From the NCBI GenBank assembly GCA_040880025.1, contig JBBDJD010000010.1, forward strand, positions 1-64,000: a stretch of DNA of 64,000 nucleotides. The letters run 5' to 3'. The notes below the pieces were generated by a model. It did not search any database and was not told where the DNA came from. It saw only the letters and a program-made list of their open reading frames with translations. The DNA comes from RCIO01 sp040880025. Lineage in GTDB: Bacteria > Pseudomonadota > Alphaproteobacteria > Rhizobiales > Rhizobiaceae. This document shows, piece by piece, positions 7,861 through 15,988 of this stretch. Every line of letters starts with the position of its first letter. The first letter of the stretch is position 1. The translations under genes were made by a program, and so were the position numbers.

Positions 7861-9843
7861 ATGACGACACCGTGCAGGCAGACCCTTGGCGTCTGCTACT
7901 ACCCCGAACACTGGCCGGACGAGCGCTGGGAACCCGACGCGCGCATGATGGCCGAGGCGGGCATTTCGCATGTTCGCATTGGCGAGTTCGCCTGGAGCCG
8001 GCTGGAGCCCGAACCCGGCGCCACGGATTTCGGCTGGCTCGACCGTGCCATCGAGGTCCTGCACGGCCACGGCCTCAAGATCGTGCTGGGAACGCCGACG
8101 GCGACCCCGCCGAAATGGCTGGTCGATTCCATGCCCGACATGCTGGCGGTCGACAGCGAAGGCCGGCCGCGGGGCTTCGGATCGCGTCGCCATTATTGTT
8201 TCAGCCACAAGGGCTACCGGCGTGAGTGCGCGCGGATCGTCACGGTGCTGGCGAAGCGCTACGGAACACACCCGGCTCTCGGCGCATGGCAGATCGACAA
8301 CGAATATGGTTGCCACAATACCGTCGAGAGTTATTCGAAAGCCGCGCTCGCCGGCTTTCACGACTGGCTCGGGCGAAAGTATCAATCTCCGGATGCGCTC
8401 AACCGGGCCTGGGGCAATGTCTTCTGGTCGATGGAATACCGCTCGATCGAAGAAGTGGAATTGCCGAACCTGACCGTGGCCGAGGCAAATCCCTCCCACG
8501 TCATGGATTTCCAGCGCTATTCTTCAGACCAGGTCGTCGCGTTCAACCGGATCCAGACGGACATCATCCGGGCCCATTCGCCGGGCGTTCCAATCGCCCA
8601 CAATTTCATGGGGAGGTTCGTCGCCTTCGACCACTATGCAGTAAGCGCCGATCTCGACATCGCGTCGTGGGATTCATACCCGCTCGGCCTCCTCGTCCGG
8701 GACACCTCCGACGAGGGCAACAAGACGCGTTACCTCGGGGTGGGCGACCCCGATAACCAGGCGTTCCATCACGATCTCTATCGCGCATGCGGACAGGTAA
8801 GGAATGGCGAGGCAGCCGGCCGATGGTGGGTCATGGAGCAGCAGCCCGGTCCTGTGAACTGGGCGCCGTGGAACCCCGCGCCGTTTCCGGGCGCTGTCCG
8901 GCTGTGGGCGTGGGAGGCCTTTGCCGCTGGCGCGGAGGTCGTCAGCTATTTCCGCTGGCGCCAGCCCTCCTTCGCGCAGGAGCAGATGCACGAGGCGCTG
9001 CTCTTGCCCAACGCTGAGCCGAACGAAGCCTACGGCGTCTGCAAGCAGGTGGCCGGCGAACTCGCAGATATCGGCGCGGTCAGCGCGCCGGGCCGCAGCG
9101 AAGTGGCGCTTGTCTTCGATTACGAAAGCGCATGGGCGTGGTCGATCCAGCCGCAGGGTCGCGATTTTGCCTATTTCGATCTGGTCATGACATTCTATCG
9201 CGCGCTGCGGCGGCTTGGGATCTCCGTCGATGTCGTGCCGCCTTCGTCCGAGGCTGTAGCCGGACGCAAGCTTGTGGTCGTCCCGGGCCTGTTCTCGGGC
9301 GATGCGGCGTTTGTCGAAGCACTGGCGAAATCCGGCGCCCATGTTCTCCTCGGACCGCGCACCGGATCGAAGTCGCCCGACTTCCAGATATCGGAAGGCC
9401 TTCCGCCCGGGCCGTTCCGCACACTGATCGACATCGAGGTCCGGCGCGTCGAATCCTTGCCGCCCTTTGTCGATATTCCTCTAGCGGACAACGGACGCTT
9501 CGTGCGCTGGCGCGAATTTCTGGTGCCCGGCGAGGGCGTCGAGACCGTTCGGTCGTCGCGCGATGGCCATGCGGCCCAGCTGTCGAGCGGCAAGACGGAC
9601 TATCTCGGCGGCTGGCCCGACGACGCCACCGCGCTGGCCGTCATCGGCGAGATCGCCGTCAGGGCCGGCATCGAAACAATCGCTCTCCATCACGACATTC
9701 GTATCCACGATAATGGCGGCGTCCGTTATGTATTCAACTACGGGCCGGAGGCGGTGGACGTGACCGAAATCACTGGCGAAAGGCCGCTGCTGTTCGGAAA
9801 CAGCCAACTGCTACCACGCGACGTTTTGGCATTCTTGCGCTAA
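7861..9843 (+). CDS. Second GH42 beta-galactosidase
   Basis: A 660-residue GH42 enzyme with the hallmark CYYPEHW at residues 12-18, acid/base N147-E148 in WQIDNEY and nucleophile E326 in MEQQPG. The start at 7861 places the hallmark at the usual distance from the N terminus. An in-frame ATG at 7798 would add 21 residues, and neither has a strong ribosome-binding site. The protein differs widely from the GH42 at 4496 (for example GVCYYPEHWPDERW against GTPHYPEHVDESYW), so it is not a recent duplicate. The 134-bp gap after the ATPase may hold its own promoter. A different galactoside specificity is plausible but inferred. Confidence 0.92.
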   Translation: MTTPCRQTLGVCYYPEHWPDERWEPDARMMAEAGISHVRIGEFAWSRLEPEPGATDFGWLDRAIEVLHGHGLKIVLGTPTATPPKWLVDSMPDMLAVDSEGRPRGFGSRRHYCFSHKGYRRECARIVTVLAKRYGTHPALGAWQIDNEYGCHNTVESYSKAALAGFHDWLGRKYQSPDALNRAWGNVFWSMEYRSIEEVELPNLTVAEANPSHVMDFQRYSSDQVVAFNRIQTDIIRAHSPGVPIAHNFMGRFVAFDHYAVSADLDIASWDSYPLGLLVRDTSDEGNKTRYLGVGDPDNQAFHHDLYRACGQVRNGEAAGRWWVMEQQPGPVNWAPWNPAPFPGAVRLWAWEAFAAGAEVVSYFRWRQPSFAQEQMHEALLLPNAEPNEAYGVCKQVAGELADIGAVSAPGRSEVALVFDYESAWAWSIQPQGRDFAYFDLVMTFYRALRRLGISVDVVPPSSEAVAGRKLVVVPGLFSGDAAFVEALAKSGAHVLLGPRTGSKSPDFQISEGLPPGPFRTLIDIEVRRVESLPPFVDIPLADNGRFVRWREFLVPGEGVETVRSSRDGHAAQLSSGKTDYLGGWPDDATALAVIGEIAVRAGIETIALHHDIRIHDNGGVRYVFNYGPEAVDVTEITGERPLLFGNSQLLPRDVLAFLR

Positions 9844-10279
9844 CAGATCCAGCCGTCAGTGTCATGTCGTTCCACAACTGAAAGCCCAAGCCACCGGTCA
9901 CAGCCGCTTCCACGAAATTCAGCGTAACGCCCTTGCAGGACTGCGGATCGGAACGCAATATCGCGGCTTGCGCGTCTATATGGATCCTGTGGGCCTTGCT
10001 GTGAATGCCCGGTTTTTGGAAGCGAATCTCCAGACATAAAAGGCGGCATGAGGGTGCGAAGCAGCCATTGAACCAATAGCTCTTTGATGTCGGTTTTGGT
10101 CCGGAAGCGTCACCATGCCCTGCGTGGGCGAATGTCAGCTTCGCCCAATCGTCACCCGTAACCGGACTGTCTCCAAGCGGCCCCTGAGCTGCCAGACTGC
10201 TTTGCGCCCTCATGTCGGCCGTTTACCGGCTCGTGAACGGTTCCCCACAGCCGGTCTTTCGTGTGCCGCGCCCGCCTCA
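9844..10279. other. Convergent intergenic stretch, no gene seen
   Basis: This lies between the stop of the second GH42 gene and the decayed ALDH fragment on the other strand. Open frames here are short, overlap one another on both strands and show no recognisable motif. No strong terminator hairpin was seen. Confidence 0.5.
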
Positions 10280-10436
10280 AACGTCGGCGATGCGTGGCGA
10301 CGGGCAGGGCGCCGAGCACGGTTTCGGTCGCCGGATTGACGACCGGAATGGCTTTCCGGCCCTCGCTAGCGCGCCATGCCCCCGCGATGAAGAGGCCGAG
10401 TTCCGGATAGTCCGTAGTGGTGCTTGTGTCGGTCAT
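10280..10436 (-). pseudogene. N-terminal fragment of an aldehyde dehydrogenase
   Basis: From an ATG at 10436 the frame gives about 50 residues matching the ALDH N terminus (LGLFIAGAWRAS, then VVNPATETVLGALPVAT). After that the reading is broken: short pieces consistent with the expected continuation (IADV, then FEAG) appear in other frames. No remaining body of the gene, such as the NAD-binding or catalytic region, follows. It begins about 80 bp after the stop of the intact ALDH at 10520 on the same strand, so it was probably the next gene of that operon. The N terminus resembles succinate-semialdehyde-type dehydrogenases, but the fragment is too short for certainty. Confidence 0.65.
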
Positions 10437-10519
10437 GCCGCTTGGTCCTTGCGTTGGATCGGGGCGCGCGCGGCGAGGGCGAACCTGCTCACCCAGCGTC
10501 TTGCGCGGATGCGCCGAGT

Positions 10520-12040
10520 TCACGCCAGCATCCCGATCGATCGGTTGGACCGGCGGAAAAGGGTGGCCTTCAGGTCGGTGAACTTGTCGAAGGCATGCAG
10601 CGAACGGTCGCGACCGAACCCGGATTCCTTGAAGCCGCCGAAAGGCATCTCGATGTTGACGCCGCCGGCGGCGTTGACGAACACGCTCCCGGCGAGCAGC
10701 CTCTCTGCCGCATGCGCGGCCTTGTCCACGTCGCGGGTCCAGATCGCGGCACCGAGCCCGTATCGGATACCGTTGGCGATCGCGATCGCTTCGTCAAGCG
10801 TGTCGAACGCGATTACCGCCAGGACCGGCCCGAACACCTCCTCCTGCGCCAGCGTGGACCTCGGGGCCACGCCGTCGGCGATCGTCGGTCCGATGTAAAA
10901 GCCTCCGTTAGTACGGGCGACCGTCCGTCCGTCGAGCAGCAGCTCCACGCCGGCGGCCTGCGCCGCCGCGATGGCGGCGGTCACCGTTTCGAACTGACGC
11001 TCGTTGACAACCGGCCCGAGATCGTGATCCAGCCGAAGCGGCGTCCCGACCTTGAGGCTGGAGGCGATCTCGACCACGCGGGCGGTGAACCCTTCGCGGA
11101 TGGACCGCTGGATGAGGAGGCGCGACGGGGCGTTGCAGATCTGGCCCTGGTTGCGGAAAATCGCCCGCGCGGCCGTTTGCGCCGCCTCTTCCAGATCGGG
11201 TGCGTCTGCCAGCACGATGTTGGCTGTCTTGCCACCGCATTCGATCGTCACCCGCTTCAGGTTCGAATCGGCCGCATAGTGCATGATCTGCGCGCCGACC
11301 CTGCCCGAGCCGGTGAAGGCGATGGCATCGATGTTCCGGTGAAGTCCGATCGCCCGGCCCGCCCGGTCTCCGCGGCCGGTGACGATGTTGAGCACACCGT
11401 CCGGGAGTCCAGCCTCCGCGGCGAGCGCGCCCAGCCTGGAGATGGCAAGGGTTGCGTCCTCCGCGGGCTTCAGCACGATCGAATTGCCGGCGGCCAGTGC
11501 CGGGCCGAGCTTCCATGCCGTGATCATCAGCGGGAAGTTCCAAGGCACGATGACGCCAACGACGCCGAGCGGTACCTTCGTGACGAAACCGGACTCGCGC
11601 TCGGAGAGCGGCAGCATTTCGTCGGTGAGCTTGTCCAGCGCTTCCGCATACCAGCGAATCGTTGAGACCGCCTCGGCCGCGTCCATGTTGATAGCGAGCC
11701 CCGCCGGCATTCCCATGTCCCGGCTCTGTAGCACCCCGAGTTCCAGCCGGTCGCGATCGATCAGTTCGGCGAAGCGCAGCATGATGCGCTTGCGGTCCCT
11801 GCGCCCCATTCCCGACCAACGCCGTTCCTCGAAGGCGCGGCGCGCGCCGGCGACGGCGAGATCGACGTCGGCCTCGTCGCAATCCGGGAATTCGGCCAGA
11901 ATGGAGCCGTCAATCGGTGAGACGGCGGCCATGCGTTTTCCGCTCACCGCCTCATGTGGCTTGCCGTCGATGAGGGCGTGGAAGGAAGCAACCGGCCGGG
12001 CCGCCTCCGAGTCGATACGCTGTTGAAGTTCCCGGCTCAT
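10520..12040 (-). CDS. Aldehyde dehydrogenase, PuuC/betaine-aldehyde type
   Basis: A full-length 506-residue NAD(P)-dependent ALDH. It shows the NAD-site motif VPWNFPLM (165-172), FTGSGRVG (242-249), general base E267 in IECGGK and catalytic C302 in NQGQICNAPSR. The Leu-Glu-Leu usual before GGK reads IECGG, a tolerated variant. Overall it resembles gamma-glutamylaminobutyraldehyde or betaine-aldehyde dehydrogenases, but the substrate cannot be fixed from sequence. It is intact although its operon neighbours on both sides, a TPP enzyme and another ALDH, are truncated, so its physiological role may be lost. Confidence 0.88.
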   Translation of the reverse strand: MSRELQQRIDSEAARPVASFHALIDGKPHEAVSGKRMAAVSPIDGSILAEFPDCDEADVDLAVAGARRAFEERRWSGMGRRDRKRIMLRFAELIDRDRLELGVLQSRDMGMPAGLAINMDAAEAVSTIRWYAEALDKLTDEMLPLSERESGFVTKVPLGVVGVIVPWNFPLMITAWKLGPALAAGNSIVLKPAEDATLAISRLGALAAEAGLPDGVLNIVTGRGDRAGRAIGLHRNIDAIAFTGSGRVGAQIMHYAADSNLKRVTIECGGKTANIVLADAPDLEEAAQTAARAIFRNQGQICNAPSRLLIQRSIREGFTARVVEIASSLKVGTPLRLDHDLGPVVNERQFETVTAAIAAAQAAGVELLLDGRTVARTNGGFYIGPTIADGVAPRSTLAQEEVFGPVLAVIAFDTLDEAIAIANGIRYGLGAAIWTRDVDKAAHAAERLLAGSVFVNAAGGVNIEMPFGGFKESGFGRDRSLHAFDKFTDLKATLFRRSNRSIGMLA

Positions 12041-12268
12041 TACCCGCCCTCAAATGCTGCTCGGTGGCGCCAACGGCTGTTGCCTCGGCCGCCACGATCA
12101 TTTCGATATCACCGCCACCGATGGTCCTCGGCGAGGTCTCCTCGGATCAGGCCGCGCACTGCCGACCTGGCGGCCAGCCACGAATGGCATCGGCTCCACA
12201 GCGGCCGAAGTTCAAATCCGTCCATCAGCAGCCACGCCTCGGACGGGGCGCTCCTCAAAGATCCGCAG

Positions 12269-12721
12269 CTAGACCGAGTCGATGCTGAGATCGATCAAGG
12301 CCTGCCCACCGCCCGAAACGGTCTCTCGCGCCCTGGTCAAGCAATCCACGAGTTCGTCTTCGTTGCCGGCGCGGAACGCCTCGCCGCCGCAGGCGCGACA
12401 GAGCATGCCGTAGTCCGGCGGCTCGGTCAGATCGATGAACGGAGCTTCGTTCCATTGGCGGATCTCGTCGGGATACATACCCTGCGTCGAGCGCTGGACC
12501 CCGCCCCACTTGCCGTTGTTGAAGACGATCGTGAGGACGGGAAGGTTGTACCGACGCGCGGTATAGTGAAACGGCGTCGGCCCCCCGAACATGTAGGCGC
12601 CGTCGCCGACTGCGCAGACGACCAGCTCGCCGGGCCGGGCCATCTTGACACCGAGAGCGGCGCCGAGCCAGGCACGCAACCCCGACTGCTCATCGATCTC
12701 CCGCCGATGATCAGCGGCCAT
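12269..12721 (-). pseudogene. C-terminal TPP-binding part of an acetolactate-synthase-like enzyme
   Basis: About 150 residues match the C-terminal pyrophosphate-binding domain of thiamine-diphosphate enzymes: VGDGAYMFG, then IVFNNGKWGGVQ, the GDG-to-NN cofactor motif. Complete enzymes are about 550 residues, so the N-terminal Pyr and central domains are missing. The frame is closed by a TGA immediately upstream of the first ATG, and the IS701-family end lies about 90 bp beyond, so insertion or deletion at that element probably removed the rest. Benzoylformate-decarboxylase- or ALS-like enzymes commonly feed an aldehyde to a neighbouring ALDH, which fits the gene 228 bp downstream. Confidence 0.8.
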
Positions 12722-12810
12722 TCACTCCCAACGCCTCGAATACCGCGACATATTCCGGCATGACGACCGACCTGTCGGCATGGATCGGCGAACTCGGCCG
12801 CCGAACCTAG

Positions 12811-13694
12811 CACTACTTTGGCACTTTTGTTTTGGGGTTCTCAGCGAGGAGCATTTCACAGTGCGGGCACCGCAGGGGCGGCGATGGTGCGAAGAGATCG
12901 AGGATGGCTTGCCTGACGGCGGGCATGCTCGGTTGTGGCGGCGGTCCGTCGACTCTTTTTTTCCGTCCCGCTGCCTTGAGGCGGCGGGTTTGGAGGAAGG
13001 CGTAGGCGATCATCGACATCAAGGCATGTTGGTGCAGTCCCGTCCACGATCGGCCTTCGAAGTGATCCAGCCCAAGCTCTTCCTTGAGTTGCTGGTGCGC
13101 CTGTTCGCAGATCCATCTGGCCTTGATGGCGGCGGCGAGCGTCTTGATGGCGGCGTCGGCCGGCAGGTTCGACACATAGTATTTGTGCTCTCCGGTCGTG
13201 CGCCGCTCGCCGATGAGCCAGACTTCGTCGCCTGGCATGGCCTGGACGCGGCCGTCGCTCATCCGATGCCTATGATCATCCGCAAGCCGGACGCGGCAGG
13301 CGGCGAAGCGACAGGAAAGCCGGCCCTTGGTGCCCTGTCGCCAACTGACCTTTCGCCATTTCTGTCCGGCCAGCATCGCCTCGGCGGATTCCGGGGGCCG
13401 GTCAGGGATATGGTATTTGCGGTGGTTTCCGGTTTTCGCAACGGGGAAGATCAGCGCGACGTCGGCCGGGTAGACGTTCTGGCGGCGCGACAGACCCACC
13501 GCCCATTTGAGGCCGCGCTCGCTCAAAGCCTGGCGAAAAGGCTCCCTCGATCCATATCCTGAATCGGCAAGAACGCAGCCGAAGTGAACGCCGGAAGCGA
13601 TGACACGATCGATCTCCTCGATCGCGATCTCCGGTTTTGTCTGAGCGGCCCGCCTATCCTTCGGCACGCCAGCCCGGGCCATGCGCGCGGGATC
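12811..13694 (-). mobile_element. Truncated IS701-family insertion sequence
   Basis: This holds the C-terminal two thirds of a DDE transposase: the second acidic residue in LADSGYG, the terminal E in the block EQAHQQLKEELGLDHFEGRSW (cut here), and a zinc-ribbon-like tail CPHCEM. The N-terminal part with the first catalytic aspartate is missing, so it cannot be active. The gene-end side is bounded by CTAG at 12807-12810, which fits the YTAR target known for this family. The other boundary is abrupt at about 13694, directly joined to a DNA methyltransferase remnant. The second terminal repeat is absent. Confidence 0.8.
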
Positions 13695-13883
13695 AGAGCC
13701 GCAGAAGGGCTCATAGACCGCCTGTCCCGGCGAGGAGTTGTTCTCAATCGGACGGCGCATGCACTCGACCGGCTTTTGCGTACCGTGGCCAGTCTCCGAC
13801 TTGCGGTGCGGGATGGCCCAGACCGTGGTCTGCTTGCGATCGTCATTCCAGTGGCCCTGCGGCCCTTCCTGACGGCATACCAC
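12813..13883 (-). pseudogene. Chimeric open frame: methyltransferase C-terminal piece fused to transposase
   Basis: A single uninterrupted 356-codon frame joins two unrelated genes. Residues 1-63 are a piece of a DNA adenine/cytosine N-methyltransferase (GHWNDDRKQTTVWAIP, HGTQKPVE, YEPFCGS). From residue 64 (DPARMARAGVP) the frame is the IS701-family transposase. The switch falls exactly after the methyltransferase FxGxG-type motif begins. The ATG at 13883 is not a natural start of either gene. Automatic annotation would probably call this a transposase; it should not be treated as functional. Confidence 0.82.
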
Positions 13884-13983
13884 GCCGGCTCATGCTGGAA
13901 ATGATAGTCGCCGCGGCCAATCACGAGCCTGGTCTTGTCCCAGATGATCTGGGAACGGATGGCAAAGCCGGCGGCTTCGAGGC
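13695..13983 (-). pseudogene. DNA methyltransferase (N4/N6 class) remnant with a frameshift
   Basis: From about 13983 downward the minus strand reads EAAGFAIRSQIIWDKTR, then GRGDYHFQHEPAWYAVRKG, characteristic of phage- and plasmid-type N-6/N-4 adenine/cytosine methylases that also occur fused to ParB. Near 13860 the frame slips by one base, and GHWNDDRKQ to EPFCGS continues in another frame. The catalytic DPPY region upstream and everything after the SAM-binding FCGS motif are lost. The remnant is flanked by a truncated IS and an unrelated fragment, so it looks like foreign DNA caught in a rearrangement. Confidence 0.8.
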
Positions 13984-13999
13984 TTACCATCCGAGTGGC

Positions 14000-14194
14000 T
14001 TCAACATCGACTACGGCATTCGTGACATCCTGTATCAGCATAGAAACGCCTTCACTGACTGGCGCTATCTTCACGAGCCAAAGAAATCGATGATGTTTGA
14101 TCAGAGTGCTTTTGAGGCAACGCTTGAACTGGTGCTCCGCGAGTTCGACAAACGATACCGCATTGAGCCAGTGGGGCCGCCGTGGTCATCTTGA
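14000..14194 (+). pseudogene. C-terminal fragment of an unidentified protein (HEPN-like appearance)
   Basis: About 64 plus-strand residues have protein-like composition and end at a normal stop: NIDYGIRDILYQHRNAFTDW (cut here), RYLHEPKK, then FEATLELVLREFDKRY. The helical pattern with RxxF...WRY resembles the end of HEPN-type helical bundles seen in defence or toxin proteins, but this is only an impression. The frame upstream of about 13990 runs into the reverse strand of the methyltransferase remnant and is not coding. Hence the gene has lost its 5' part at the same junction. Confidence 0.45.
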
Positions 14195-14514
14195 ACGATG
14201 TCCGCGCAGGGAAAGGCCAATGGCATGCGGAAAAGGGCCATATGCAACGAGAATGTGTTGCATAGGAGCAGACTGGCGGCTTCGCGCCCCCATGTCGGTC
14301 ATAGACCCCATAATGCCTTCGCCCGAAAGCAGCCTGTTGATTGAGGTCGCTAGCGCGCCGAAGACAACCAATCTAAACGGTTGCAGTGCTGCATCGATTG
14401 AAACGTTGTGATCCACTAGATCACGCCCAACGGCTTTGAGAGACACATGGTCAACCGGCGGCAATCTTGCGGTTGAGGCTCTTCTTGCAAGTGCGGCGGA
14501 TTGTCGACCATCCG
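14195..14514. other. Gene-free stretch after the scar region
   Basis: Only short, mutually overlapping frames without motifs are present. Third-position GC preference is not consistent in any frame. No terminal repeats or hairpins of note were found. Confidence 0.45.
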
Positions 14515-15468
14515 CTATTTTGTCTTGCGGCTTTCGCGCTGCAGAACCTCGTAGGCCGCCGCCAGATCCTGTGCCACCACGCCGAGCGATTTATAGATGG
14601 TAATGTCACCCTCGCCGAGGCGACCTGAAAGCGTGCCGTCATAGACGTCGCCAATTTCGCCGAGGATATGATCTTCCGATATTGCGCCAGCTTTCAACGC
14701 ATCGATATATTCTCCTGCCTGCGCTTTCGCTCCGGCGATGGTATCGACGAAATAGCGTCCCAGCGCCACGCCCGCGTCGTCAATCTCGCGCGCCGATGCA
14801 ACGCTCGCCCCGACGAGATTGATGTGCTGGCCAGGTTCCAGCCATTCGCCTTTCAGGATCGCAAAGGGCGACGCCGTGGCGGTCACCACAACGTCTGCGC
14901 CATGGACCGCGTCACGTGCAGTCTCGACGGCGATGATGGACTGCGCTGAGCCTGCATGGCTTACCGCGAAGTTCTGCGCGTGAGCAAAGGTTCGCGTCCA
15001 CACCCGTATTTCGTCAAAAGATCTAACAGCGAGATGGGCCGGCAGATGGTGGTCGGCCTGCTCGCCCGCGCCGAGGATGGCCAGAATGCGGGAGTTCGTC
15101 CGCGACAAAGCGCGAGTTGCAGCAGCACTCGCAGCGGCCGTGCGCTGGGCGGTTATGCTGGCTCCATCAACGGCAGCGATCGGCCGACCGTCGCGCGAGT
15201 CAAACAGAAGGATCACGCCCTGATGGCTGGAAAGGCCCAGCTTCGGGTTGTCCGGATAGAGGCTGACCAGCTTGACGCCGTGCACCGGCGGCTCCGTCAG
15301 CCCGCCCGGCATCAGCCCCATTGCATTGCCGTCGCTGACCGGCATCAGCCAGCGCAGCGGCAGATTGGCCTTGCCTTTCGACACCGCGATCATGGCCGCC
15401 TCGACGATTTCGATGCAATCGCTGATGGGCAGTGCCGAATAGACCTCCTCAGCCGATATTTGTCGCAT
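14515..15468 (-). CDS. Ornithine cyclodeaminase / mu-crystallin family enzyme
   Basis: A 317-residue NAD(P)-dependent enzyme. It has the substrate loop with G-V-K-L-V (near residue 68), the Rossmann motif LGAGEQA near 130, and late-domain motifs ATASPFAILKGEWL and GQHINLVGAS typical of the family. The start at 15468 (MRQISAEEVYSALP) is the family's standard N terminus and overlaps the end of the TRAP dctQ gene by 20 bp, indicating coupling. Members include ornithine cyclodeaminase, alanine dehydrogenase, ketimine reductase and ectoine-degradation EutC. Being last in a TRAP operon, it probably acts on the imported compound or its amino-acid product. Confidence 0.88.
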   Translation of the reverse strand: MRQISAEEVYSALPISDCIEIVEAAMIAVSKGKANLPLRWLMPVSDGNAMGLMPGGLTEPPVHGVKLVSLYPDNPKLGLSSHQGVILLFDSRDGRPIAAVDGASITAQRTAAASAAATRALSRTNSRILAILGAGEQADHHLPAHLAVRSFDEIRVWTRTFAHAQNFAVSHAGSAQSIIAVETARDAVHGADVVVTATASPFAILKGEWLEPGQHINLVGASVASAREIDDAGVALGRYFVDTIAGAKAQAGEYIDALKAGAISEDHILGEIGDVYDGTLSGRLGEGDITIYKSLGVVAQDLAAAYEVLQRESRKTK

Positions 15469-15988
15469 GCGCTGCCTTTGGGTCGTTTGGTCCCGCGACG
15501 AGCCGCGCGGCAAGATGGATGAGGATGACGGTGCAAAAGGTCGGTATGGCGGCAGCAATCAGGATCAGATTGATGCCGAGGCCAGATGAGGTGCGGGCGA
15601 AATTGCGCATCAGGAAACTGCGCGCAAGATCGAAGCCAGGTCCGAAGATCGAAAAATAGAGGATCGGCGTAACAAGCAACAGTACCGAGACGGCCAGCAT
15701 CGTCCTCGCAAACCGGGCCGACCAGCCCCGACCAGTCTCCGGCCGACTTACGACCGCTGGATCGATACCGCGGCGAAAAGCTGCTGTGGCTCCGAGGAGC
15801 CCGCCCCACACCATCAGGTATCGGGCGAGTTCCTCGGTCCAGCTCGGCGGCGCGTGAAAACCGTAGCGCGCTACAATCTGCAGCGCGATGGCGGCGACCA
15901 TGCCGACCAGCGCCGCCTTTGCGAGGAGAAGGCAGACACGGTCGACCCCATTGCTAGCCGTCACCACCATGCTGGCAATGCCGCTCAT
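15449..15988 (-). CDS. TRAP transporter small permease subunit (DctQ type)
   Basis: A 179-residue membrane protein with four predicted helices. It contains the family signature QIVARYGFHAPPSWTEELARYL (about residues 37-58), in which the W-TEE-L-R core is conserved. It bridges the periplasmic binding protein and the large DctM channel. The start at 15988 overlaps the dctP stop (15985) and the end overlaps the cyclodeaminase start. The order here, M-P-Q-enzyme on the minus strand, is slightly different from the usual P-Q-M. Confidence 0.9.
   Translation of the reverse strand: MSGIASMVVTASNGVDRVCLLLAKAALVGMVAAIALQIVARYGFHAPPSWTEELARYLMVWGGLLGATAAFRRGIDPAVVSRPETGRGWSARFARTMLAVSVLLLVTPILYFSIFGPGFDLARSFLMRNFARTSSGLGINLILIAAAIPTFCTVILIHLAARLVAGPNDPKAAHATNIG

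Noticed and set aside
12811..13694. Complete functional IS701-family element
   Set aside because: The N-terminal third of the transposase, the first catalytic Asp and the second terminal repeat are missing.
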